A stretch of 64,000 nucleotides of DNA, taken from Leptospira andrefontaineae (GTDB lineage Bacteria; Spirochaetota; Leptospiria; Leptospirales; Leptospiraceae). Positions 27,501 through 35,612 of this stretch are shown piece by piece. Position numbers and translations under genes: made by a program. The stretch is taken from NCBI RefSeq assembly GCF_004770105.1, contig NZ_RQEY01000010.1, forward strand, positions 186,001 through 250,000, read 5' to 3'. How positions within the stretch are numbered: position 1 is the first letter of the stretch; the number at the start of each line of letters is the position of its first letter. The notes under the pieces were generated by a model. That model searched no databases and had not been told where the DNA came from. It worked only from the letters and a program-made list of their open reading frames with translations.

Positions 27501-27685
27501 TATCGTCCTTGGATCGAAAAATCATATATGAAGAACCGAAACCTAAGTATAGAATTCCTTGCAATTTTAAAGCTTTTCTTTTAGTCTAATAATCCTCTGG
27601 GCAACCGGAGTCTTATGGCATCTTAAACAAACCCACCCCAATCGATTTTTTATAATCTGCGCTCGGACAGCGTAAAGGGTTTGTT

Positions 27686-29191
27686 ATGCAATCAAGTATC
27701 GTCGCAAATGACGTCTCTTTCGAATTTTCGGACGGGCGTATTCTATTTCAAAATCTTAATTTTTCTCTTGGACCAGAACGTACTGCTCTTGTGGGTCCAA
27801 ACGGTATCGGAAAGACGTATCTTGCTAGATTGATCTCAGGAGAGATCGAAACGAGCAAAGGTAAAATTTCCAGGAATTCTCCAGTCTCTTATTTACCCCA
27901 AAGAGAAAAACCGGAACGGATCACTGTGGAAGAATTTTTACAAAATTATTCTTGGTCACTCCACGGAGAAAAACTTTTAACAGGGATTGATCGAAACCGT
28001 TTCTGTGATCAATTGAGCGGAGGACAATGGATGAGGGTACGTCTTGCCGAAAGACTGGAAGATCAATTTTTAATCCTGGATGAACCCACAAATGATCTGG
28101 ACCAAGGAGCGAAAAATGTTTTGATCCGATTTCTAAAAGAATACGAATACGGATTTCTACTAATATCTCATGATAGAGAATGCCTGAAACTATGTGAAAC
28201 CATTTTAGAATTATCTAATCTGGGTTTGAACAAATACGGAGGAGGTTGGAGTTCCTACGAAGAAACGAAAGAAAAAGAAAGAAAAAATTCTTTGGCCGCC
28301 TTGGAAAAAGCGAGAAGAGAAAGAGATATTGCACAAGCAGAAAGAATTGAACAAATAGAAAGACAGGAAAAAAGAAATCGCAAAGGGGCAAAATCGGCAG
28401 CAAAGGGAGGAACACCTAAAATTTTACTAGGAGCTCGTAAGAGTAATGCTCAAAGCACTTCAGGAAAAGTAAATTCTTCCAGTTTAGAAAAAGCGAATGA
28501 TAAGATAAGAGAAGTTTATGATAAAATGGATCGAATAAAAATAGATCCGGTCATGTATGCGAACCTTTCCGGAAAAGAAATACCTTCTCAAAAATTAGTA
28601 GCAGAAGCAAATGATTTCAACATTCGATTCCAGGATTGGATCTATAAGGAAAATTTAAACTTCTCCTGGAAAGGAAACATTAGGATTGCGATCAAAGGTG
28701 CAAACGGATCCGGAAAATCCACCTTATTACAAGCGCTACTTGGTTCCAATATTAAAACAAGAGGTTCAATTACTTTAGGAAAATTGAATACTCTATATAT
28801 AGACCAAAGATGTAACCAATTAGATGATTCTAAGAGCATTTTTGAAAATGTAAGAGATGTTTCCATATTGGATGAAAGTGAGATCCGAAATGGGCTCGCG
28901 AAATTCTTATTTTTTAAGGATACGGTTTTTCAGAAGGTGCATACGCTGAGCGGAGGAGAACGTCTGAGGGCAGCATTGGCAAGAGGACTTTTAAGTACGG
29001 AAAAAGTGGAACTTCTACTTTTAGATGAACCCACAAATAATTTGGATTTGGGAAATATAAGATTTCTGGAAGGACTGATCCTTGAATTTAAGGCGGCGAT
29101 TATTGTCGCTTCTCACGATGAGCTGTTTTTAGAAAACTGCGGGATCCAAGAAGAATTTACGATAAAACACATTCTAAATGTGACCAATTAG
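27686..29191 (+). CDS. ABC-F family ATPase
   Basis: A 501-residue soluble protein with two ABC domains and no membrane segments. Domain 1 has Walker A LVGPNGIGKTYLA, signature LSGGQWMRVRLAE and Walker B LILDEPTNDLD. A charged coiled-coil linker (about 190-270, rich in Arg, Glu and Lys) follows. Domain 2 has GANGSGKSTLL, LSGGERLRAALARG and LLLDEPTNNLD. This is the ABC-F layout; members bind the ribosomal E site and either tune translation or protect against antibiotics. With a linker of moderate length and no other context, I cannot tell resistance from housekeeping types. AAAGGG lies at a good distance before the ATG. Confidence 0.92.
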   Translation: MQSSIVANDVSFEFSDGRILFQNLNFSLGPERTALVGPNGIGKTYLARLISGEIETSKGKISRNSPVSYLPQREKPERITVEEFLQNYSWSLHGEKLLTGIDRNRFCDQLSGGQWMRVRLAERLEDQFLILDEPTNDLDQGAKNVLIRFLKEYEYGFLLISHDRECLKLCETILELSNLGLNKYGGGWSSYEETKEKERKNSLAALEKARRERDIAQAERIEQIERQEKRNRKGAKSAAKGGTPKILLGARKSNAQSTSGKVNSSSLEKANDKIREVYDKMDRIKIDPVMYANLSGKEIPSQKLVAEANDFNIRFQDWIYKENLNFSWKGNIRIAIKGANGSGKSTLLQALLGSNIKTRGSITLGKLNTLYIDQRCNQLDDSKSIFENVRDVSILDESEIRNGLAKFLFFKDTVFQKVHTLSGGERLRAALARGLLSTEKVELLLLDEPTNNLDLGNIRFLEGLILEFKAAIIVASHDELFLENCGIQEEFTIKHILNVTN

Positions 29192-29261
29192 TCATTTTTT
29201 CTTGACATTTCTCAAAGCTCCTGTATATCACTCCCTCTAAATATAGAATACGGAGAGAAAG

Positions 29262-30905
29262 ATGTTCCTTCCTAAAGCTCCCCCCTATGATGCCTTGGCC
29301 TGGGCGAAAATGTCGTTCGCGGACAGGGCACGTTTGTCCTGCCAAGCCTGGGCGGTCCAAGGTTATGGCTCCCCTCTTGGAGCATATATCGTTTACGTCT
29401 TAAAGATAGCATTATACATCGCAGGTTGGATTTATTTCTGCTCTTTCAGCCCTGGTCTCGGAACCTGGGGAACCATCTCTTGGTGGTTTGTTCCAGTTGC
29501 TTTTCAAAAGGCAATCGTTTGGAGTTTGCTATTCGAAGTTTTAGGACTTGGATGCGGAAGTGGTCCTCTAACAGGAAGATATTTCCCTCCTGTAGGCGGG
29601 TTCTTATATTTCTTAAGACCTAAGACCACCAAAATGCCTTTGTTCGAAGGAGCTCCAATCATTGGGGGAAGGACAAGAGGAATTCTGGAAATCGTAGCTT
29701 ACGCTTCTGTTTTAGTTTATTCCGTTTTATGTTTGATCCACCCTGCTCCCGGCTTTGAACAATTTTTACCGATCATCATCAGCTTGGTTATTGCTGGTAT
29801 ATTAGATAAAACTGTTTTTCTTGCAGCAAGAGCGGAACACTACTGGGTAACAATAGTAGTATTTGCATTCGCACAAAACTGGATCGCAGGTGCGATGATC
29901 GTTCAGCTTTCTATCTGGTTATTTGCAGGATTTTCCAAACTCAACTCTCACTTTCCGAGTGTAGTTTGCGTGATGGCAAGTAATAGCCCATTCACACCTT
30001 TTGCCTGGTTCAGAAAGGCAATGTATAAAAATTATCCGGAAGATCTTCGTCCTTCTTCTACCGCCATAGCAAAAGCGAATATGGGGATCGTTTTGGAAAT
30101 GGGAACTCCAATCGTTCTATTTACTGCGATCATGACCGGTTCTCAAACGGTTCTATACTTAGGGCTTGGAATGATGGTATTCCTACATAGTTATATCACG
30201 AGTAACTTCCCAATGGGAGTTCCGATAGAATGGAACTTCTTAGTAGTTTACTCAGGTTTCTTCTTGTTCGGAGCAAATCCAACTATCACTCCTTTCCAAT
30301 TAGAATCAGCACCTGTTGCGGCATTCTTATTCGTATTCTCTTTAGCGCTTCCGATCATCGGGAATATCAGACCGGATTGGGTATCCTTCTTACTTGCAAT
30401 GAGATATTATGCAGGGAACTGGGCGGTAAGTGTATGGATGTTCAAAGAAGATAGTTATAAAAAATTAGAGAAACTTACCAAAACTTCCGGATGGTTGTAC
30501 GACCAATTGGATATGTTCTACGAAAGAAAAGTATCCGTAGGTTTAGTGAGTAAGGTAATGGCATTCCGACTCATGCACTTACACGGAAAAGCCTTCCAAA
30601 AAATAGTACCAAAAGCGGTTAAGAACTTTGAAAAGTATGAATGGGTAGAAGGTGAACTGGTAGCAGGAATGGTCGTTGGATGGAACTTCGGAGAAGGTCA
30701 CCTTCACAGCGAACAACTTCTTAGATCCGTTCAAGCCCAATGTGGATTCAAGGATGAAGAATTACGCTGTATCTTTATAGAAGGTCAACCATTAGGAAAA
30801 TCTACTATTAACTATAGGATCCATGACGCTGAAAAAGGATTAATAGAAGACGGAAAGATAGAAGTTGCCGATCTAAAGGAACTCCAACCTTGGCCGACTA
30901 AATAA
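29262..30905 (+). CDS. DUF3556-like polytopic membrane protein
   Basis: A 547-residue inner-membrane protein with about nine hydrophobic segments between residues 40 and 385, opening with a Pro-rich segment (FLPKAPPYDALAWAKMSF). The C-terminal 150 residues are soluble and end in FIEGQPLGKSTINYRIHDAE. The pattern matches, from memory, the DUF3556 membrane proteins of actinobacteria; no activity is known. Its stop and the ATG of the next gene share a base (TAATG), so it is translationally coupled to the FAD oxidoreductase, and a TetR gene closes the operon. A role in lipid or isoprenoid modification is only suggested by that partner. Confidence 0.8.
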   Translation: MFLPKAPPYDALAWAKMSFADRARLSCQAWAVQGYGSPLGAYIVYVLKIALYIAGWIYFCSFSPGLGTWGTISWWFVPVAFQKAIVWSLLFEVLGLGCGSGPLTGRYFPPVGGFLYFLRPKTTKMPLFEGAPIIGGRTRGILEIVAYASVLVYSVLCLIHPAPGFEQFLPIIISLVIAGILDKTVFLAARAEHYWVTIVVFAFAQNWIAGAMIVQLSIWLFAGFSKLNSHFPSVVCVMASNSPFTPFAWFRKAMYKNYPEDLRPSSTAIAKANMGIVLEMGTPIVLFTAIMTGSQTVLYLGLGMMVFLHSYITSNFPMGVPIEWNFLVVYSGFFLFGANPTITPFQLESAPVAAFLFVFSLALPIIGNIRPDWVSFLLAMRYYAGNWAVSVWMFKEDSYKKLEKLTKTSGWLYDQLDMFYERKVSVGLVSKVMAFRLMHLHGKAFQKIVPKAVKNFEKYEWVEGELVAGMVVGWNFGEGHLHSEQLLRSVQAQCGFKDEELRCIFIEGQPLGKSTINYRIHDAEKGLIEDGKIEVADLKELQPWPTK

Positions 30906-32362
30906 TGGATTTCAGCTCCGAAGAATATGATATTTGTATCATAGGATCCGGCCCGAACGGATTAGCTGCGGCCTCCGTTCTGGCAGGTTCCGGACTTTCA
31001 GTCTTAATACTGGAAGCTTCGGATACGATAGGCGGCGGCTTACGAACAAAAGAGTTAACCTTACCAGGTTTTCATCATGATGTTTGTTCCGCTGCACATC
31101 CTATGGGAATTTTATCTCCCTATCTGAAAACACTTCCTTTGGAAAAACATGGACTCAAATGGATTGAGCCAACTGCTTCCGTGGCCCACCCTTTGGATGG
31201 AGAATCTGCAGTACTTTTAAAATTATCTTTGGAAGAAACTGCGAAAGAATTAGGGGCAGATAAAAAATCCTATATAAAACTGATCTCTCCATTTTTAAAA
31301 AATCCAGAAGGACTTTTGTCAGACGCGTTAGCTCCTCTTGGTATTCCAAAACATCCTTTTTTATTAGCGAGATTCGGATTACTTGGTATTCGATCCGCAA
31401 AATCGATCGCAAATTCTTGGTTTAAAGAAGAAAGAGCAAAGGCATTATTCGCAGGCTGCGCAGGCCATTCCATCTTTCCATTGGAGAAATTCTTAAGTGG
31501 AGCACTCGGACTTCTATTCTCTTTGACTGGACATGTACGCTCTTGGCCGGTAGTAGAGGGTGGATCTGTGATGATCGCAAAATCTCTGGAGTCGTATCTA
31601 AAAGGACTCGGAGTAAAGATCCAAACGAATTATAAGGTTTCCAATCTATCTCAACTTCCTAAGACAAAAGTAATCCTTTTCGACACAAGTCCTGACCAAT
31701 TAGGATCAGTTGCGGGAAATACATTATCTTCTTCTTATATTAGCAGGATCTCTTCTTATAAATACGGACCTGGGGTATTCAAGATGGATTGGGCCTTGGA
31801 TGGACCGATCCCTTGGAAAGATCCGAATTGTTTACTTGCATCGACTGTTCATGTGGGCGGAAAATTTTCGGAAATTGCAAAAGCAGAATCCGAAGTGTGG
31901 GCGGGAAAACATCCGGATCGCCCTTATATGTTGGTGGTCCAACAAAGCCAGTTTGATCCCACAAGAGCACCTAAAGGAAAACATACAGGATATGCATATT
32001 GTCATGTGCCTTCTGGTTCTACAAAGGACATGACCGCAATTTTAGAAAATCAGATCGAAAGATTCGCTCCTGGATTCAAAGACAGGATATTAGCCAGACA
32101 TTCCATGAATACTAAGGACTTTTATTCTTATAATCTAAATTATGTGGGTGGAGCAATTACCGGTGGAGCAGCGGATCTTCCTCAGGCATTTTTTAGACCG
32201 ATCGCGAAGATGAACCCATATACTACTCCCAATCCTCATATTTATATTTGTTCCGGATCAACACCTCCAGGCGGAGGAGTGCACGGAATGTGTGGATACT
32301 ACGCAGCCAAAACAGTATTAAAAAAAATTCATAAACTAAAATCGATTCGTTATTCAAAATGA
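30905..32362 (+). CDS. Phytoene-dehydrogenase-like FAD oxidoreductase
   Basis: A 485-residue flavoprotein of the CrtI/amine-oxidase superfamily. The FAD-binding motif is YDICIIGSGPNGLAAASVLA (residues 8-27), followed by LILEASDTIGGGLRTKEL, the GG-doublet ribose contact. The conserved C-terminal FAD segment is YICSGSTPPGGGVHGMCGY. The substrate is not evident; true carotenoid desaturases differ in the middle region, and no other carotenoid gene is near. It is coupled to the DUF3556 gene upstream (1-bp overlap) and to the TetR gene downstream (4-bp overlap). Confidence 0.88.
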   Translation: MDFSSEEYDICIIGSGPNGLAAASVLAGSGLSVLILEASDTIGGGLRTKELTLPGFHHDVCSAAHPMGILSPYLKTLPLEKHGLKWIEPTASVAHPLDGESAVLLKLSLEETAKELGADKKSYIKLISPFLKNPEGLLSDALAPLGIPKHPFLLARFGLLGIRSAKSIANSWFKEERAKALFAGCAGHSIFPLEKFLSGALGLLFSLTGHVRSWPVVEGGSVMIAKSLESYLKGLGVKIQTNYKVSNLSQLPKTKVILFDTSPDQLGSVAGNTLSSSYISRISSYKYGPGVFKMDWALDGPIPWKDPNCLLASTVHVGGKFSEIAKAESEVWAGKHPDRPYMLVVQQSQFDPTRAPKGKHTGYAYCHVPSGSTKDMTAILENQIERFAPGFKDRILARHSMNTKDFYSYNLNYVGGAITGGAADLPQAFFRPIAKMNPYTTPNPHIYICSGSTPPGGGVHGMCGYYAAKTVLKKIHKLKSIRYSK

Positions 32363-33000
32363 AATTAGAAACATCCGGGTCCAGAAGACAGGACAATAAA
32401 ACAAAAAATAGGAACGCAATCTTAAACGCTGCTCGTAGGGTTTTCGCTACGATCGGATTCGAGGCGTGTTCCACGAGAGAAATTATCCGAGAGAGTGGCC
32501 TTGCACAAGGTACATTCTATAATTATTATAAAGATAAAGAATCCGTAATGCAAGACATCGCGGATGAATTAGCGGAAGGTATCCGAAAAGGAATTAGAGA
32601 AGCCAGAGCAAAAGCGGAAACTCCTTTAGCTTTTTTGAGCGATGCTTACTTTGCTGTATTCCATGTAATGATGCAAGATAGAATCCATTTGGATCTATTG
32701 ACCAGGAACAGAGATATTATACGCGGTTATCTATTCCAAGGCGGTTCCATGACGTATATCTTGGAAGAACTGGACAGTGACTTGGAGAGAATGGTGGGGC
32801 AAGGCGGATTTCCTGCACATCCAATCCGGATCACTTCCGTGATGATGGTAGCTGCAGGTTTCGAGGCGATGGTACTTCTTGCAAGAGAAGACGGCTATAA
32901 TCTTAGAAAATTATCCGATTATTTAGGCCTTCTTTTCCAGGGAGGGATCACCAATGTTTCCACGGTGATCCGAGAAGACCGAGAGCTATTGGGGGGTTAA
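32359..33000 (+). CDS. TetR-family transcriptional regulator
   Basis: A 213-residue repressor. The N-terminal DNA-binding domain (about 15-62) has AILNAARRVFATIGFEACST followed by ESGLAQGTFYNYYKDKESV, the classical TetR helix-turn-helix and closing FYNYYKDK. The rest is the helical ligand domain. It overlaps the flavoprotein gene by 4 bp and probably controls this operon. Its last 53 bp overlap the convergent lipoprotein gene at 32948-33613. Confidence 0.93.
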   Translation: MKLETSGSRRQDNKTKNRNAILNAARRVFATIGFEACSTREIIRESGLAQGTFYNYYKDKESVMQDIADELAEGIRKGIREARAKAETPLAFLSDAYFAVFHVMMQDRIHLDLLTRNRDIIRGYLFQGGSMTYILEELDSDLERMVGQGGFPAHPIRITSVMMVAAGFEAMVLLAREDGYNLRKLSDYLGLLFQGGITNVSTVIREDRELLGG

Positions 33001-33613
33001 AAATTTCTACATTAGGATTAATTAATTTTTGCACAGATAAATCAGATAATAAATTTTCGAATCCTTTATCTACCGTCATGGTTATACCCTTAGAAATAGA
33101 ACCAGCAGCAGCATAATCTGCATGTAAAAAGGGAGGAATTCCTTGATATACTTTACCGGATTCGGCTCTTACCGATTTAACCAAAGTTTGACCATCGTAA
33201 AACTCTAATGTTAGAAAAATTTGGAATATAGTATGGCTAAAAAGTCCAGTCGTATTATCCGGATAAAATTCATAACGAACATCATTGATCTTTACCGAAA
33301 TCGTCTTTATGTCCGGATGTTTAGTAAAAAGAGAATCGATTACGACAGCGTTTTCGAACTGAGCCTTCGCTCTTTGCTTCATTGCTTGTTCGAGTGCCTC
33401 CCCGATATTAAACGAAGTAATCATAGTACCGGGATATGAATAGTCTCTTATTGATTTTGGAATTAAGATCGCCACTTCATGAGGATATTGCTCCTTATCG
33501 GTTTTCAAATTTTCCGGTTTCTGCACAACAGAAACTGTACAATAATTAAAATCTATAACGAATATCGTAAGAACAATTGATCTAACAATCGATATGAACA
33601 TATATTTATTCAT
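32948..33613 (-). CDS. Probable lipoprotein, 221 residues
   Basis: The N-terminus (IVRSIVLTIFVIDFNYCTVS) is a hydrophobic signal ending in a loose spirochaete-type lipobox with Cys25. The mature part has alternating strand-like segments (AVVIDSLFTKHPDIKTISVK, IFLTLEFYDGQTLVKS) similar in style to envelope lipoproteins that detect or bind ligands. The function is unknown. It is the last gene of the minus-strand run after the RHS locus, separated from the next by 154 bp, and overlaps the TetR gene tail by 53 bp. Confidence 0.75.
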   Translation of the reverse strand: MNKYMFISIVRSIVLTIFVIDFNYCTVSVVQKPENLKTDKEQYPHEVAILIPKSIRDYSYPGTMITSFNIGEALEQAMKQRAKAQFENAVVIDSLFTKHPDIKTISVKINDVRYEFYPDNTTGLFSHTIFQIFLTLEFYDGQTLVKSVRAESGKVYQGIPPFLHADYAAAGSISKGITMTVDKGFENLLSDLSVQKLINPNVEIFNPPIALGLLGSPWKHW

Positions 33614-33767
33614 TCAATTCCCGCCATCCATTTCTCTATTTGAACAGATAATTAATGAAAATCTCTACATAAAGGAATGGAGTTTTACATAGTCCGATTA
33701 GTCTGGAAATATATTCAAAGTTTCTAAAAGAAAGACACCCAAAAAATCCGAATATTAATTATTAACT

Positions 33768-34214
33768 TCATTTTCCGCTATTCGAACTTTTACCAATATT
33801 TCTATCTAGAAACATATCATTCGGACTTAAATTACAAGTTCGATTGCTCAAGAACGTCGAAAAAGAGTCTTGATCAAGAACGACCCCGAAACTTTGGATG
33901 GCTTTGGCACAATGATCCACGTCTTTCTTTTTATAATACTTTGATTCATCCAAACCAAAAACCGCCTCATCTACAAAGGAAGCCAATATAACCTGTGCAA
34001 TCACATAAGAATCCAACTCTGATCCGGTATAACCCTGCTTTGTAAAATACGAGTTCGCAGTCATATAGTCCCCTATTTTTGCAGCGGCTAATAATTTATC
34101 TTTTGCAACATCTCCTTTGTAAGTATCAGTTAATCCTAATGTATCTACTGCGATACAGTTCGCAATAAAAAGTATGATCAACATTATGATATAGATTCGT
34201 TTCATTGTTTTCAT
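33768..34214 (-). CDS. Small lipoprotein, possibly TIGR04452 type
   Basis: A 148-residue protein with a signal peptide and lipobox (IYIIMLIILFIANCIAVD, Cys20). The mature part begins with VDTLGLTDTYKGDVAKDKLL and has two later cysteines (DHCAKAI and RTCNLS) that could pair. The opening and size recall a Leptospira lipoprotein family labelled TIGR04452; that is from memory. AAAGG lies just before the ATG at 34214; an ATG three codons on is also possible. It follows the two paralogous lipoproteins of the RHS locus. Confidence 0.75.
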   Translation of the reverse strand: MKTMKRIYIIMLIILFIANCIAVDTLGLTDTYKGDVAKDKLLAAAKIGDYMTANSYFTKQGYTGSELDSYVIAQVILASFVDEAVFGLDESKYYKKKDVDHCAKAIQSFGVVLDQDSFSTFLSNRTCNLSPNDMFLDRNIGKSSNSGK

Positions 34215-34252
34215 TTACCTTTGGTAGTTTAAATTTATTGCTTCTTATAAGA

Positions 34253-34915
34253 TCAAGATTCGATTCCCAGATCACAGACCGGTTCTTGTTCACCGGGACG
34301 GTTTTTCTCGATCGTGAATTCAATAATGAATCCTTTTCTAGTAAGCTCCGGATCTGTAGAATACCAACCTGTTCTTCGATTTGCAGGATCGGAGCCTTTT
34401 GTCCGCATTGCAGGAGTAATTTTCATTCTGACGGAGTGATCCTCCGGAAGATCAAACTCAGGCCAAGCGCCTTCCTTCCGTCCTTCGTTTTCGTCGATGA
34501 TATAAAAATCGTATTCATTCTTGCCTGACAAAAGAGGCATCCAATACTCGCAGTCATAGGCGAAGTAATCTCTGCGATCTCCGTGAAAAAATTGATCGAT
34601 CTTAGTGCGTGTAAGACCATCCCTTTTATTTATATAATAATCTTCTGATGGATTGATAGAACGAGGAATTGTATCTCCTTTCGGATAAGGAAAATAGACA
34701 TCAGGATCCAACCACATTAGGATAAATCTATATTGATTTACTTTATAGAAAAATCTATGTGGTTCATAATTCCCACGTTCTTTGAAATTCTTAACTTCAA
34801 ATTTTAGAAAATTATTTTTATGATTTTCAATCTTTCTGCCTCGGTAGTGCACAGATAAACAACCTGAAAAAAGAAAGAGGAAGATCAGAATGATCGAAAG
34901 GACCTTTATCTTCAT
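34253..34915 (-). CDS. Lipoprotein, paralogue of the gene abutting the RHS gene
   Basis: A 220-residue lipoprotein (LIFLFLFSGCLSVHYRG, lipobox Cys). The ATG at 34915 is preferred to 34948 because it opens directly into the signal peptide. Shared landmarks with the 35.0-35.6 kb protein include CEYWMPLLSGKNEYDFY against CEYYIPVPVGKSIYSIF and DLPEDHSVRMKITP against DLPPGHSVRIHFRN, in the same order. The two are therefore duplicated genes. The function is unknown; immunity or chaperone roles for the RHS protein are inferred from position. The next gene upstream ends 49 bp away. Confidence 0.8.
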   Translation of the reverse strand: MKIKVLSIILIFLFLFSGCLSVHYRGRKIENHKNNFLKFEVKNFKERGNYEPHRFFYKVNQYRFILMWLDPDVYFPYPKGDTIPRSINPSEDYYINKRDGLTRTKIDQFFHGDRRDYFAYDCEYWMPLLSGKNEYDFYIIDENEGRKEGAWPEFDLPEDHSVRMKITPAMRTKGSDPANRRTGWYSTDPELTRKGFIIEFTIEKNRPGEQEPVCDLGIES

Positions 34916-34964
34916 AATATCCGTCTGTAATTCCTCAAGACTTCGCACTTTATAGCCATTACAC

Positions 34965-35612
34965 CTATTTCACAAACTCGCAGCCAGACTTGTCCATGTG
35001 CAAAGGAGTAGATTCGATAGAAAATAGAATTCGATCTCCCTCAGTGTATTTTACATATTTATTAGGATCGATTTTATCTTCGGTTAAAGTTTCAGGATTT
35101 CTAAAATGAATTCGAACCGAATGACCAGGCGGAAGATCCACGGCTTTTGTTATACTTCCACCGCCTATATCCGTACGATTGCGATTATAGCTAAATATAG
35201 AATAGATAGATTTTCCAACTGGGACAGGTATATAATATTCACAGCCTGAAATATAATTAAATCTAGGGTCAGACTGAACGATAGGAGGCAAACTTTCCCA
35301 ATTAGAATAAAACTTTTTCCAATACCATTCTTCCGGCTGTAAACTACGGTTAGGCAACCAATCGTTCTGTAAAAATATCGTAAGATAATAGGTCTTCTTA
35401 TCTCTTTCCGAAACAAAAAGGCCCGGAGGAGAATATTGAGATTCCGGACCTAAATCTGGAAAATTAAACCGCAAGTACGTACTATCAAAACTTTCTATAT
35501 CCCAATAATTGTAATTCGGCCCAATCGGACCGCAGAATAACACATTTGTGAAACCCCACATAAATAGAGAAAGGATGAGTATTCGTTTATAATAAAAACA
35601 TAAACTACTCAT
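34965..35612 (-). CDS. Lipoprotein directly after the RHS gene; candidate immunity protein
   Basis: A 215-residue exported protein. The signal ends LFMWGFTNVLFCGPIGP, a lipobox with Cys27. The mature domain has WYWKKFYSNWESLPPI, then CEYYIPVPVGKSIYSIF and VDLPPGHSVRIHFRNPE, shared with its paralogue downstream. The ATG follows the RHS stop with no gap (TAA then ATG), so the two are translated together. In polymorphic toxin loci the gene after the toxin usually encodes immunity; a lipid-anchored envelope immunity protein would suit a toxin acting on membranes or in the periplasm. That role is inferred. Confidence 0.8.
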   Translation of the reverse strand: MSSLCFYYKRILILSLFMWGFTNVLFCGPIGPNYNYWDIESFDSTYLRFNFPDLGPESQYSPPGLFVSERDKKTYYLTIFLQNDWLPNRSLQPEEWYWKKFYSNWESLPPIVQSDPRFNYISGCEYYIPVPVGKSIYSIFSYNRNRTDIGGGSITKAVDLPPGHSVRIHFRNPETLTEDKIDPNKYVKYTEGDRILFSIESTPLHMDKSGCEFVK

